Assembly: GCF_021728415.1 (NCBI RefSeq)
Contig: NZ_JAKKDV010000001.1
Location: 601,977 to 665,976, forward strand
Direction: 5' to 3'
Origin: Flaviramulus multivorans
Lineage (GTDB): Bacteria > Bacteroidota > Bacteroidia > Flavobacteriales > Flavobacteriaceae
Length of the DNA stretch: 64,000 bases
The translations under genes and the position numbers were made by a program. Position 1 is the stretch's first letter. The number at the start of each line of letters is the position of its first letter. Of this stretch, positions 34,873 to 42,497 are shown one piece after another. The notes beneath the pieces were generated by a model, which searched no databases, was not told where the DNA came from, and was given only the letters and a program-made list of their open reading frames with translations.

Positions 34873-35457
34873 ATGATTCATCCTAATACAGAACTGAAAT
34901 TTATTAACGATGATGTTGGTTACGGTGTTGTTGCCACCAAATTAATTCCAGCTGGCACGATTACATGGGTACTAGATAAATTAGATAGAGAATTTAGCCC
35001 TTCTGATTTCCAGTCAATGGATCCATTATATCAGAATATTTTAGAAACCTATACTTACAGGAACAACAAAGGCAATTTGGTACTTTGTTGGGATCTTGGT
35101 CGCTTTGTAAATCATAGTTTTAACTCAAATTGCTTAACCACCTCTTATGATTTTGAAATAGCCATTAGAGACATTTGTCCAGGAGAACAGTTAACAGATG
35201 ATTATGGATATTTAAATATCTCAGAGCCTTTTAGAGGGATTGATGAGGGTACAAAAAGGAAGGTGGTTTACCCTGACGATTTAACAAAATACTACAAAGT
35301 TTGGGATAAAAAAATTGAAACTGTTTTTAATAAAATCGTTTTGCAAGAGCAGCCTTTAAAGCCTCTGATTGAACCCAAGTTGTGGGTTAAAATTCAAAAC
35401 ATTGTTGATGGAAAAGAGCCTATGGACTCTATACTAAACAATTATTTTAAGCAATAA
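34873..35457 (+). CDS. SET-domain protein
   Basis: A 194-residue protein consisting essentially of one SET domain. Key motifs are the N-terminal GYGVVATKLIPAGT, the SAM/substrate pocket GRFVNHSFNSNC (residues 76-87) and GEQLTDDYGY (104-113). SET domains transfer a methyl group from SAM to protein lysines; the bacterial target here is unknown. No post-SET cysteine cluster or targeting signal is visible. It stands between a terminator and the rnpA promoter, so it is probably monocistronic. Similar small SET proteins occur in various Bacteroidota, where their role is not established. Confidence 0.87.
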   Translation: MIHPNTELKFINDDVGYGVVATKLIPAGTITWVLDKLDREFSPSDFQSMDPLYQNILETYTYRNNKGNLVLCWDLGRFVNHSFNSNCLTTSYDFEIAIRDICPGEQLTDDYGYLNISEPFRGIDEGTKRKVVYPDDLTKYYKVWDKKIETVFNKIVLQEQPLKPLIEPKLWVKIQNIVDGKEPMDSILNNYFKQ

Positions 35458-35506
35458 AAAGTATAAGGTTGTGGAAAAGATAGTAAAAACCATTTGATAG
35501 GCTTGG

Positions 35507-35536
35507 TTTGGTGGGTTTTTAATTTTACTACCTTTA
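35507..35536 (+). promoter_or_regulatory. Promoter of the rnpA transcript
   Basis: TTTG (35507-35510), an 18-base spacer and TACCTTTA (35529-35536) match seven of eight -7 positions with correct spacing. The rnpA start is 19 bases downstream. Confidence 0.42.
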
Positions 35537-35555
35537 CTTTTATAAAACAGAACGC

Positions 35556-35930
35556 TTGAAATTTACCTACTCAAAAAAAGAAAAACTTAAAAGTAAAAAA
35601 CTTATTGACCAGTTGTTCTCAGAAGGTCAATCTGTTTCAGCCTTTCCATTACGATTGGTTTATTTACAAACCGCCTTTGATGATGATGTAATAGTAAAAA
35701 CTGGTGTTTCAGTAAGTAAGCGCAATTTTAAAACTGCTGTTGACAGGAATCGTGTAAAGCGCTTGTTGAGAGAATCTTATAGACTAAACAAAGCTATTTA
35801 TTTTAACAATTTAACAACACAATACGCGTTTATGATTTTGTACATTGGCAAAGACAAACCTACATTAACCGAAGTTGAAAATAGTATGAAACGGTTATTT
35901 GAAAAGTTTACAAGTAAAATTTCTGAATAA
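35556..35930 (+). CDS. rnpA: Ribonuclease P protein component
   Basis: A 124-residue basic protein that binds the RNase P RNA and helps process tRNA 5' ends. The family signature is DRNRVKRLLRESYR (about 66-79), preceded by the substrate-binding region SVSKRNFKTAVDRN. The start codon is TTG (35556-35558), giving MKFTYSKKEKLKSKKLIDQLFSEG. This matches the usual N-terminus, and no ATG is available in front of the conserved region. The usual neighbours rpmH and dnaA are absent. Instead an S41 protease gene follows after 11 bases, an arrangement I associate with Flavobacteriaceae. Confidence 0.93.
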   Translation: MKFTYSKKEKLKSKKLIDQLFSEGQSVSAFPLRLVYLQTAFDDDVIVKTGVSVSKRNFKTAVDRNRVKRLLRESYRLNKAIYFNNLTTQYAFMILYIGKDKPTLTEVENSMKRLFEKFTSKISE

Positions 35931-35941
35931 AATCTCGCGTC

Positions 35942-37576
35942 ATGAAAATAATACTAAAAAAGAAAATAATAATTCCTTTATTGGCCTGCGCCATTTTTTT
36001 AACAACAACGGCCTTTAAAAATGACTTTTTTGAAATTGCTAAACAAATAGAGATTTTTACAACTTTATTTAAGGAGCTCAACATGAATTATGTTGATGAA
36101 ACCAACCCGGGCGATTTAATGGATACTGCTATTAAAAGCATGTTGGCGGATTTAGATCCGTACACCAATTTTATGAACGAGCAGGATGTGGAAGCAGCAA
36201 GAATAAATAATACTGGAGACTACACGGGTATTGGAGCAAAAGTAAAAACGCTAAAAGATAAACTAGTAATTATAGAGCCTTATAAAGATTACCCTGCAGA
36301 CAAAGCAGGTTTAAAGGCGGGCGACGAGATTATTAAAGTTGGAAACATTTTAGTGGAAAGCTATAAAGAAGATGCGGGCGATTTACTAAAAGGGGCATCA
36401 GACACATCTGTTGAAGTGACTTTTAAAAGACAAGGGAAAACGCAAACCGCAACCATAAAACGTGCTGAAGTAGAAATAAAAGCAGTTCCTCATTTTTCAA
36501 TGGTTAATAATAAAACGGGGTATATTGTTTTAAGTCGTTTCAGCGACAAAGCGTCTAATGAAACCAACTATGCGCTACGCGATTTAAAAGCACAAGGTGC
36601 AGAACGAATTATTTTAGACTTAAGAGGAAACCCTGGAGGGTTGGTTAATGAAGCTATTAATATTGTTAATCTTTTTGTTCCAAAAGGGCAATTAGTGGTA
36701 ACGACAAAATCTAAAGTTGAAAAATATAACAAAACCTATTACACACAAAACCAACCCATTGATACTGAAATTCCATTAATCGTTTTAATTGATGGTAATA
36801 GTGCTTCTGCAAGCGAAATTGTTTCGGGGTCTTTACAAGATTTAGATCGCGCGGTTATTGTAGGTTCTAGAAGTTTTGGTAAAGGTTTAGTGCAGCGCCC
36901 AAAACAGTTGACTTATGGTACGCAGGTTAAAATAACTATTTCAAGATATTATACACCTTCTGGTAGGTGTATTCAAGCTTTAGATTACTGGCAAAGGGAT
37001 GATAAAGGTGAAGCCGTACGCATAAAACAGGAAAACTATAATGAGTTTAAAACTAAAAACGGACGAAAAGTGTTTGATGGTGGTGGAGTTTTACCTGATG
37101 AGTTTGTAGGTTCTACCAAAAACTCACCCGTAACAACAGCTATTATAAATAATGATTTTGTTTTTAACTATGCCACCAATTATCATTATACGCACAACAT
37201 AAGTGATATAAACAAGTTAAAGTTAACAGATGCTGATTTTAAAGACTTTAAAAGTTATTTGAAAACTCAGAATTTTTCATTTGAAACGGATACTGAAAAA
37301 GCACTTCGAAAAGCGTTTGAAACCTCTAAAGAAGAAGAATTAAACGATAATATTCTGTCAGAATATAATGCATTAATTACATCTCTAAAAAATTCAAAAA
37401 CATCTATTATTGATGAAAATAAAGATTATTTATTAGGATTGCTAACAGAAGAAATTGTGAAGCAATACGTGTACAGAGAAGGGCTGTATGAGTATTATAA
37501 AATTCATGATTCTAATATTAAAAAGGCTACAGAAATACTTGGTAATTTGTCGATTTATTCAAACTATTTGAAGTAA
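35942..37576 (+). CDS. S41-family C-terminal processing peptidase
   Basis: A 544-residue exported protease with an N-terminal signal or anchor (IIIPLLACAIFLTTTA). A PDZ domain (about 90-170, GIGAKVKTLKDKLVIIEPY) selects substrate C-termini. The catalytic Ser289 lies in NSASASEIVSG and the Lys314 base in GSRSFGKGLVQ. The Ser-Lys spacing of 25 equals that of E. coli Prc. The C-terminal helical region (about 400-544) is longer than in minimal CtpA. It would degrade or trim periplasmic proteins. It lies 11 bases downstream of rnpA and is probably co-transcribed with it. Confidence 0.93.
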   Translation: MKIILKKKIIIPLLACAIFLTTTAFKNDFFEIAKQIEIFTTLFKELNMNYVDETNPGDLMDTAIKSMLADLDPYTNFMNEQDVEAARINNTGDYTGIGAKVKTLKDKLVIIEPYKDYPADKAGLKAGDEIIKVGNILVESYKEDAGDLLKGASDTSVEVTFKRQGKTQTATIKRAEVEIKAVPHFSMVNNKTGYIVLSRFSDKASNETNYALRDLKAQGAERIILDLRGNPGGLVNEAINIVNLFVPKGQLVVTTKSKVEKYNKTYYTQNQPIDTEIPLIVLIDGNSASASEIVSGSLQDLDRAVIVGSRSFGKGLVQRPKQLTYGTQVKITISRYYTPSGRCIQALDYWQRDDKGEAVRIKQENYNEFKTKNGRKVFDGGGVLPDEFVGSTKNSPVTTAIINNDFVFNYATNYHYTHNISDINKLKLTDADFKDFKSYLKTQNFSFETDTEKALRKAFETSKEEELNDNILSEYNALITSLKNSKTSIIDENKDYLLGLLTEEIVKQYVYREGLYEYYKIHDSNIKKATEILGNLSIYSNYLK

Positions 37577-37686
37577 CTATTGGTTTTTCAACCTATTATA
37601 GGTGTGTTTTAACCCAAAATAGCACTCGTTTTTAAACAAATTCATTAAAAACAGTATATTTATAAACTTATTCTATAACCCCAATT

Positions 37687-38538
37687 ATGAATAAACTAAT
37701 AGCATTTATACTTATTTTATTAAATTTTGGAATTGTTTTATCTCAAAATGACCTAACGCATGTGGTTTATTTTGAAACTGATAAATTCGATGTTCCAAAC
37801 ACGGAAGAAAATCGCCTCTTACTTTTTATATCAAGTTTAATGGATATGGATATAGAGTCTATTTCCATTTATGGGTTTTGTGACGATAGAGGTGCAGATA
37901 CATACAATTTAAAACTTTCCCAACAGCGCGCTGACGCTATAAAAGCTATTTTTTCTAATAATGAAATAAGTGAGTCTTTAATTACCAATGTTGATGGTAA
38001 AGGTGAAATCCTTTTAAAAATTGTTGAAGAGAAAAATATTTTAAAAATAAGAGGCTTAAACAGAAAAGTAGAAATTATTGTAAAACCAAAACCGCCAGAA
38101 GTTAAAAAAGTAAAAGATTCTATTCCTGCTATTAAGGAAAAAAGCGTGGTGGACTTAATAAAAGAAAGCGCAAAAGGTGATAAAATAATTTTTAAAGATA
38201 TTTTGTTTAAAACAGGGTACGCTACTGTAACCCCAGATTCAAAGAAAATATTAAATGATATCGCCAAAGTACTTGTTGATAGAAAAGATATATACTTCAC
38301 CATTCAAGGGCATGTATGTTGTACCCAATTTACAAGAGACGCTGTTGATAGAAAAACCAAACTTCGAAATCTATCCGAAGCGAGGGCTAAGTATGTTTAT
38401 GAATACTTTGCAAAAAAAGGTGTTGATAAAAAACGTATGCGACACTTAGGGATGCGCAGAAAATTTCCGCTAGGTGGCGATCCTAAGTTTGATAGACGAG
38501 TAGAAATTGTTATTACCTACGTTGATGAAAATAAATAA
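37687..38538 (+). CDS. OmpA-family protein with two OmpA-like domains
   Basis: A 283-residue secreted protein with a signal peptide (MNKLIAFILILLNFGIVLSQ). The first OmpA-like half (about 25-130) has VYFETDKFDVPN and ISIYGFCDDRGADTYNLKLSQQRADAI. The second half (about 165-283) has ILFKTGYATVTPDSKKILNDIA, LSEARAKYVYEYFAKKGVD and a final RRVEIVITY. Such domains bind peptidoglycan. No transmembrane barrel precedes them, so the protein probably sits in the periplasm. The T9SS LRR-protein gene begins 6 bases after the stop codon. Confidence 0.85.
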   Translation: MNKLIAFILILLNFGIVLSQNDLTHVVYFETDKFDVPNTEENRLLLFISSLMDMDIESISIYGFCDDRGADTYNLKLSQQRADAIKAIFSNNEISESLITNVDGKGEILLKIVEEKNILKIRGLNRKVEIIVKPKPPEVKKVKDSIPAIKEKSVVDLIKESAKGDKIIFKDILFKTGYATVTPDSKKILNDIAKVLVDRKDIYFTIQGHVCCTQFTRDAVDRKTKLRNLSEARAKYVYEYFAKKGVDKKRMRHLGMRRKFPLGGDPKFDRRVEIVITYVDENK

Positions 38539-38544
38539 AGCGTT

Positions 38545-40080
38545 ATGGTTAATAAAGTCTACATCGGTTTTGTTATTACATTTTGCTTAATAAGTTTTAA
38601 AGGCATATCACAAACTTTTGTGCCTGATGATAATTTTGAACAAGCCTTAATCGATTTAGGTTACGACTCTGGCCCCTTAGATGATTTTGTTCCTACAGCA
38701 AACATTAGCAGTGTTACTACTTTAAGTATTACAGATAAAAGTATTTTAGACCTTACTGGTATTGAAGATTTTACAGCTTTATCAATACTTGATTGCTCGG
38801 GCAACCAGTTAAGTTCAATAAATGTGTCTCAAAACACCAATTTAACAGAGTTATATTGTTTTGGAAACCAGTTAACTAACCTTAATGTTACATCACTTAG
38901 TGCTTTAAAAATTCTATGGTGCTATCAAAATCGACTAACAAATTTAAACGTGTCTCAAAATACCGAGCTAATTTCGCTGCTTTGTGGTATCAATCAGATT
39001 CAAAATTTAGATGTTTCAAATAATACAAAACTAGTAGTTCTTTCTTTCCAAAGAAATGAAATATCAGATATTGATGTTACCAATCTTACTAATTTAATGA
39101 GGTTACAAGGTGGTAATAATCTGCTTAAAACTTTAGATGTTTCAAAAAACACCAAGTTAAGTACACTAACCATTCAAAATAATGAGATTTCTGCTATTGA
39201 TATTTCTAATCTTACTGAGTTAGACAGACTTCAATGTGGTAGAAACCTTTTAACTGCTTTAGATATTTCTAAAAATTTAAAATTGACATATGTTTCGTGT
39301 GAAATCAACCAAATTATAGAACTAGACCCAAGTAAGAACTTAAACCTGATTACCTTAATTTGTTATTTTAATTTAATATCCGAGCTCGATGTAACTAAAA
39401 ATACTGCTTTAGTTGTTTTAGATTGTAGTAACAATCTTTTGTGTAGCCTTAATATAAAAAATGGTAATAATAAGTTTACTGTAGTAGATTTTCGTTTAAA
39501 CTACTTTTTGAGCTGTGTGGTTGTTGATAGCCCTTCAGATATTCCTATTAATTGGGAGCCAGAAGATTATCAAGGTTATGTGTCATCAGTGGATGAATGC
39601 CCTGATGCAACCCTCGTAGATGCTTTAAGTGATGTAGTAGCAAATAACTCGTTTACCTTACCAATATTAACCAATGGAAGCTATTTTACTGCCTCTGGTG
39701 GAAATGGAACCATGTTAAATTCTGGTGATACAATTACATCCTCGCAGACCATATATATTTATAACGAATCTAGCTGTGGAATAAACGAATCAAGTTTTAA
39801 CGTGTTAATATTAAATGGTGAGGATTATTATGTTCCGAAGTACTTTACCCCAAACAATGATGGTAGTCATGATTTTTGGCAAGTTGTTGATAGTAATAAC
39901 ACTATTAACAATATTACCATTTACGATCAGTATGGAAAGTTATTAAAGTTTTTATTACCTAATTCTATTGGATGGGACGGAACCTATAATGGAGCGCATT
40001 TACAAAGTAATGATTACTGGTATGTGCTTGTTTTAAATACTGGCGAATCGGTTACAGGACATTTTACGTTAAAACGATAA
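38545..40080 (+). CDS. Leucine-rich-repeat protein with T9SS type B (CHU_C) sorting domain
   Basis: A 511-residue secreted protein. After a signal peptide ending GISQ come about a dozen 20-22-residue leucine-rich repeats (about 60-330), such as LDVSKNTKLSTLTIQNNEIS and LDISKNLKLTYVSCEINQI. The last 90 residues form the gliding-motility/type IX secretion C-terminal domain: YYVPKYFTPNNDGSHDFW, ITIYDQYGKLL, WDGTYNGAHLQSNDYWY and GHFTLKR. The protein is therefore expected to cross the outer membrane by T9SS and stay at the surface. Its binding partner is unknown. The repeats are near-identical at many positions, so they may vary between strains. Confidence 0.9.
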   Translation: MVNKVYIGFVITFCLISFKGISQTFVPDDNFEQALIDLGYDSGPLDDFVPTANISSVTTLSITDKSILDLTGIEDFTALSILDCSGNQLSSINVSQNTNLTELYCFGNQLTNLNVTSLSALKILWCYQNRLTNLNVSQNTELISLLCGINQIQNLDVSNNTKLVVLSFQRNEISDIDVTNLTNLMRLQGGNNLLKTLDVSKNTKLSTLTIQNNEISAIDISNLTELDRLQCGRNLLTALDISKNLKLTYVSCEINQIIELDPSKNLNLITLICYFNLISELDVTKNTALVVLDCSNNLLCSLNIKNGNNKFTVVDFRLNYFLSCVVVDSPSDIPINWEPEDYQGYVSSVDECPDATLVDALSDVVANNSFTLPILTNGSYFTASGGNGTMLNSGDTITSSQTIYIYNESSCGINESSFNVLILNGEDYYVPKYFTPNNDGSHDFWQVVDSNNTINNITIYDQYGKLLKFLLPNSIGWDGTYNGAHLQSNDYWYVLVLNTGESVTGHFTLKR

Positions 40081-40085
40081 AGAGC

Positions 40086-40529
40086 TTACTCTCTTATCAT
40101 AGCAATGTGTGGTATATCGTCTTCAAGATATTCTTCACCTATAGCTTTAAAACCTAAATTAGTATAAAATTGCTTTAAATAACACTGCGCAGAAATTTTA
40201 ATTAAACTTACATTAAAATTATCGTTTACCACTTCAATGGAAGCGTTCATAATATCATATCCGTATTTAAAAGCTCTTTCATTTTTAGCTACAACTACTC
40301 TACCTATACTGGCTTCTTTAAAATAATCACCTGGTTTAAAAATGCGTGTATAGGCAACTAATTTATCATTTTTAAAGCCTAAAACATGCAATGCTTTTTG
40401 GTCTTTCCCATCGATATCTTGGTAAACACAATCTTGCTCTACAACAAACACCTCGCTTCTAAGTTGTAATACATCATACAATTCTTGAAGTGTTAAATCA
40501 GAAAACGTTTTTACCTTGGTTTTTATCAT
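40086..40529 (-). CDS. ElaA-family GNAT acetyltransferase
   Basis: A 147-residue GNAT protein. The ElaA-type N-terminus is LQELYDVLQLRSEVFVVEQDCVYQDIDGKD. The acetyl-CoA-binding region is ASIGRVVVAKNERAFKYGYDIM, and the tail is YLEDDIPHIAMIRE. The start is taken at 40529 (MIKTKVKTF) because it leaves a one-base gap to the zinc exporter gene; an ATG five codons further up (40544) would overlap that gene. The acetyl acceptor is not known. It is the last gene of a minus-strand cluster, rpiB-CDF-elaA, and converges on the LRR-protein gene five bases away. Confidence 0.88.
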   Translation of the reverse strand: MIKTKVKTFSDLTLQELYDVLQLRSEVFVVEQDCVYQDIDGKDQKALHVLGFKNDKLVAYTRIFKPGDYFKEASIGRVVVAKNERAFKYGYDIMNASIEVVNDNFNVSLIKISAQCYLKQFYTNLGFKAIGEEYLEDDIPHIAMIRE

Positions 40530-40530
40530 T

Positions 40531-41448
40531 TTAATCCTGAACAATCACATCTTTAACATCATCCTTACCAAACTCGGGTTGAATGTTAACGTGGTTTATA
40601 TCATATTTCTTGAACACCAAATCCTCTATTTTATGTAAAATAACATCAAATTGCGAAAGCGTAATATCTTTATTAAAATCAATATGCGCTTCTAGGTGAA
40701 TTTCTTCTTCATTTAACTGCCAAACATGAACATGATGTACGTTTTTTATACTTTCAAAAGCGTTTATTTCTTCTACAATTTGCTTAACAGGAATAGTGTC
40801 TGGAGTAAACAGCATTAATACTTTAGTAGAGTCTTTTAATAAATCATAACCCATCCAAATTAAATACAGCGCAATTGCAAATGTTAATACACTATCTACC
40901 CAAAATACTTCGTAATACTTCATCAAAAGCCCACCTATTAAAACCGCTATACTAGCCATCATATCGGTTAATAAATGTAAATAAGCACTTTTCATATTCA
41001 TATTGGCTTCAGAATCTTTTTTTAATAAAAGTACACTTAAACCATTCGCAATTATTCCAAGAAGCGATAACCAAATAACAAGATTAGATTCTATTTCTTC
41101 GGGGTTTTGAAACCTTTTTATAGCTTCAATAATTAGTAAAACAGCAACAATAATTAAAGTAGAAGCATTTATAAATGCCGCTAAAATTTCTGCACGCTTA
41201 TAACCAAAAGTTCTATGTAACGACGCTTGTTTTTTAGCTAATTTATTAGCTATATAACTTACCACTAATGATAGAACATCACTAAAATTATGAAGCGCAT
41301 CACTTAAAAGCGCTAAACTACCAGAAATAATACCACCTATTACCTGAGACGCTGTAATAAGAATATTTAAAAGAATAGATATAAAAAGATTTCGTCCTTT
41401 TAAATCTGAATGACTATGAGAATGATTGTGTGAATGATTATGCGACAT
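40531..41448 (-). CDS. Cation diffusion facilitator (zinc exporter) family protein
   Basis: A 305-residue inner-membrane exporter. The N-terminus is a short histidine-rich tail (MSHNHSHNHSHSHSD) that could collect zinc. Six helices follow; the first pair of metal-site residues lies in ALLSDALHNFSDVLS and the second in HLLTDMMASIAVLIGG. The cytoplasmic C-terminal domain (about 210-295) includes VHHVHVWQLNEEEIHLEAHI, typical of CzcD/ZitB. It would export Zn2+ (perhaps Cd2+ or Co2+) in exchange for protons. It directly abuts rpiB upstream and the acetyltransferase gene downstream, so the three are probably one transcript. Confidence 0.92.
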   Translation of the reverse strand: MSHNHSHNHSHSHSDLKGRNLFISILLNILITASQVIGGIISGSLALLSDALHNFSDVLSLVVSYIANKLAKKQASLHRTFGYKRAEILAAFINASTLIIVAVLLIIEAIKRFQNPEEIESNLVIWLSLLGIIANGLSVLLLKKDSEANMNMKSAYLHLLTDMMASIAVLIGGLLMKYYEVFWVDSVLTFAIALYLIWMGYDLLKDSTKVLMLFTPDTIPVKQIVEEINAFESIKNVHHVHVWQLNEEEIHLEAHIDFNKDITLSQFDVILHKIEDLVFKKYDINHVNIQPEFGKDDVKDVIVQD

Positions 41449-41883
41449 TTAACAAGATAATGGAATTTTATCTATACGTTTTTGGTGTCTACCACCTTCA
41501 AATGGTGTGTTTAAAAATGTTTCAACCATTTCAACAGCTTGGTGTATAGCGGTAAACCTAGCTGGAATACATAATACATTAGCATTGTTATGACTTCTAG
41601 TTAATTGTGTTATTTCTTTATTCCAACACAAACCAGCGCGTATTTTTTGGTGTTTATTAGCAGTCATAGCAACACCATTGGCACTCCCACATATAAGGAT
41701 GCCATAATCGGATTTTTTTGATTCCACATCATCTGCAACAGGATGCACAAAGTCTGCATAATCTACACTGTCTACACTATCAGTGCCATGATTAATAACC
41801 GTATATCCTTTTAACTCTAAATACTTTACAATCGCAAATTTATAATCCGTTCCTGTGTGATCGTTTCCTATTGAAATAGTCAT
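41449..41883 (-). CDS. rpiB: Ribose-5-phosphate isomerase B
   Basis: A 144-residue RpiB/LacAB-family isomerase that interconverts ribose-5-phosphate and ribulose-5-phosphate in the pentose phosphate pathway. The N-terminal phosphate-binding segment is IGNDHTGTDYK, and the active-site cysteine lies in GILICGSANGVAMTANKH. Its length is typical. It is the first gene of the minus-strand cluster and borders the long AT-rich spacer that separates it from rnr. Confidence 0.93.
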   Translation of the reverse strand: MTISIGNDHTGTDYKFAIVKYLELKGYTVINHGTDSVDSVDYADFVHPVADDVESKKSDYGILICGSANGVAMTANKHQKIRAGLCWNKEITQLTRSHNNANVLCIPARFTAIHQAVEMVETFLNTPFEGGRHQKRIDKIPLSC

Positions 41884-42343
41884 TTTTTAAATATTATTTG
41901 TATAATACAAAGTTAGTAATAACTAGGTAATGTGTACTAGTATATTCATTACTTGTTAATAAGTGTTTATAGTTTTATAAAATTAAAATTTTGTTTTGTC
42001 ATTAAAAATTACAATCAATAACATTTAGGTAACATACAAATAAGTTAATGTAAATTTTTAGTTAAGTTATAAGTACCAAAACGTATAGTTTTAAGTGGTG
42101 TTAATTATCTTTTTTATTAAAAAATGTTGTTAATATTAGTTTCTAACGATTGTTAATAGAAAATTCAAAGAGGTTCAAATTAAATTAGTTAAGCTTTTAA
42201 AAGCTGTTCATTATATATCAACAACATTCAATAAAAAACATTTCAAAATAAAAACTAAAAAAGTTATACCGCTATTAACACACTATAATAACCATCATTT
42301 ATTTTTTAAAATTTTTAAAACAAAATAATTATATAATATATAT

Positions 42344-42352
42344 TGTGGATAA
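42344..42352 (-). promoter_or_regulatory. Perfect DnaA box
   Basis: TGTGGATAA is the exact complement of the consensus TTATCCACA. It sits at the edge of a 49-base segment made almost only of A and T, the arrangement of a DnaA box next to an unwinding element. Confidence 0.45.
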
Positions 42353-42395
42353 CTTCAATTTAACATTAGGAAAACATGATTAATTATTAATGTTG

Positions 42396-42403
42396 TAACT
42401 TTG
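42396..42403 (+). promoter_or_regulatory. -7 box of the rnr promoter
   Basis: TAACTTTG matches TAnnTTTG exactly, 94 bases before the rnr ATG. No clear -33 TTG was found. Confidence 0.4.
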
Positions 42404-42497
42404 CTTAAAATAAATAGCAAGTCTTCTCCTAATATTAACGCTATTTAATAACACAATTTCCTGTATCTTAGGAAATAAATATGATTACAAAAATTAA

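Larger units (their letters stand above)
41884..42497. other. 614-bp AT-rich divergent spacer with a DnaA box (possible replication origin)
   Basis: No gene is supported here. The stretch is extremely AT-rich, most strongly at 42295-42343, where almost no G or C occurs. It contains the perfect DnaA box TGTGGATAA (42344-42352, reverse of TTATCCACA) right beside that segment. TGTTAATA occurs three times (about 41955, 42128 and 42151), as possible weak boxes. The rnr promoter lies at the right end. An origin is possible but not shown: dnaA is not in the window and only one exact box is present. Confidence 0.3.

Noticed and set aside
35458-35555. The spacer before rnpA as an origin of replication
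   Set aside because: It is short, has no DnaA box, and lacks the usual dnaA-rpmH neighbours. A promoter explains its visible signals.
38750-39480. The periodic 60-65-base repeats as a possible CRISPR array or satellite
   Set aside because: They are in frame and encode 20-22-residue leucine-rich repeats with divergent codons, inside a clear secreted protein. No spacer-repeat alternation is present anywhere in the window.
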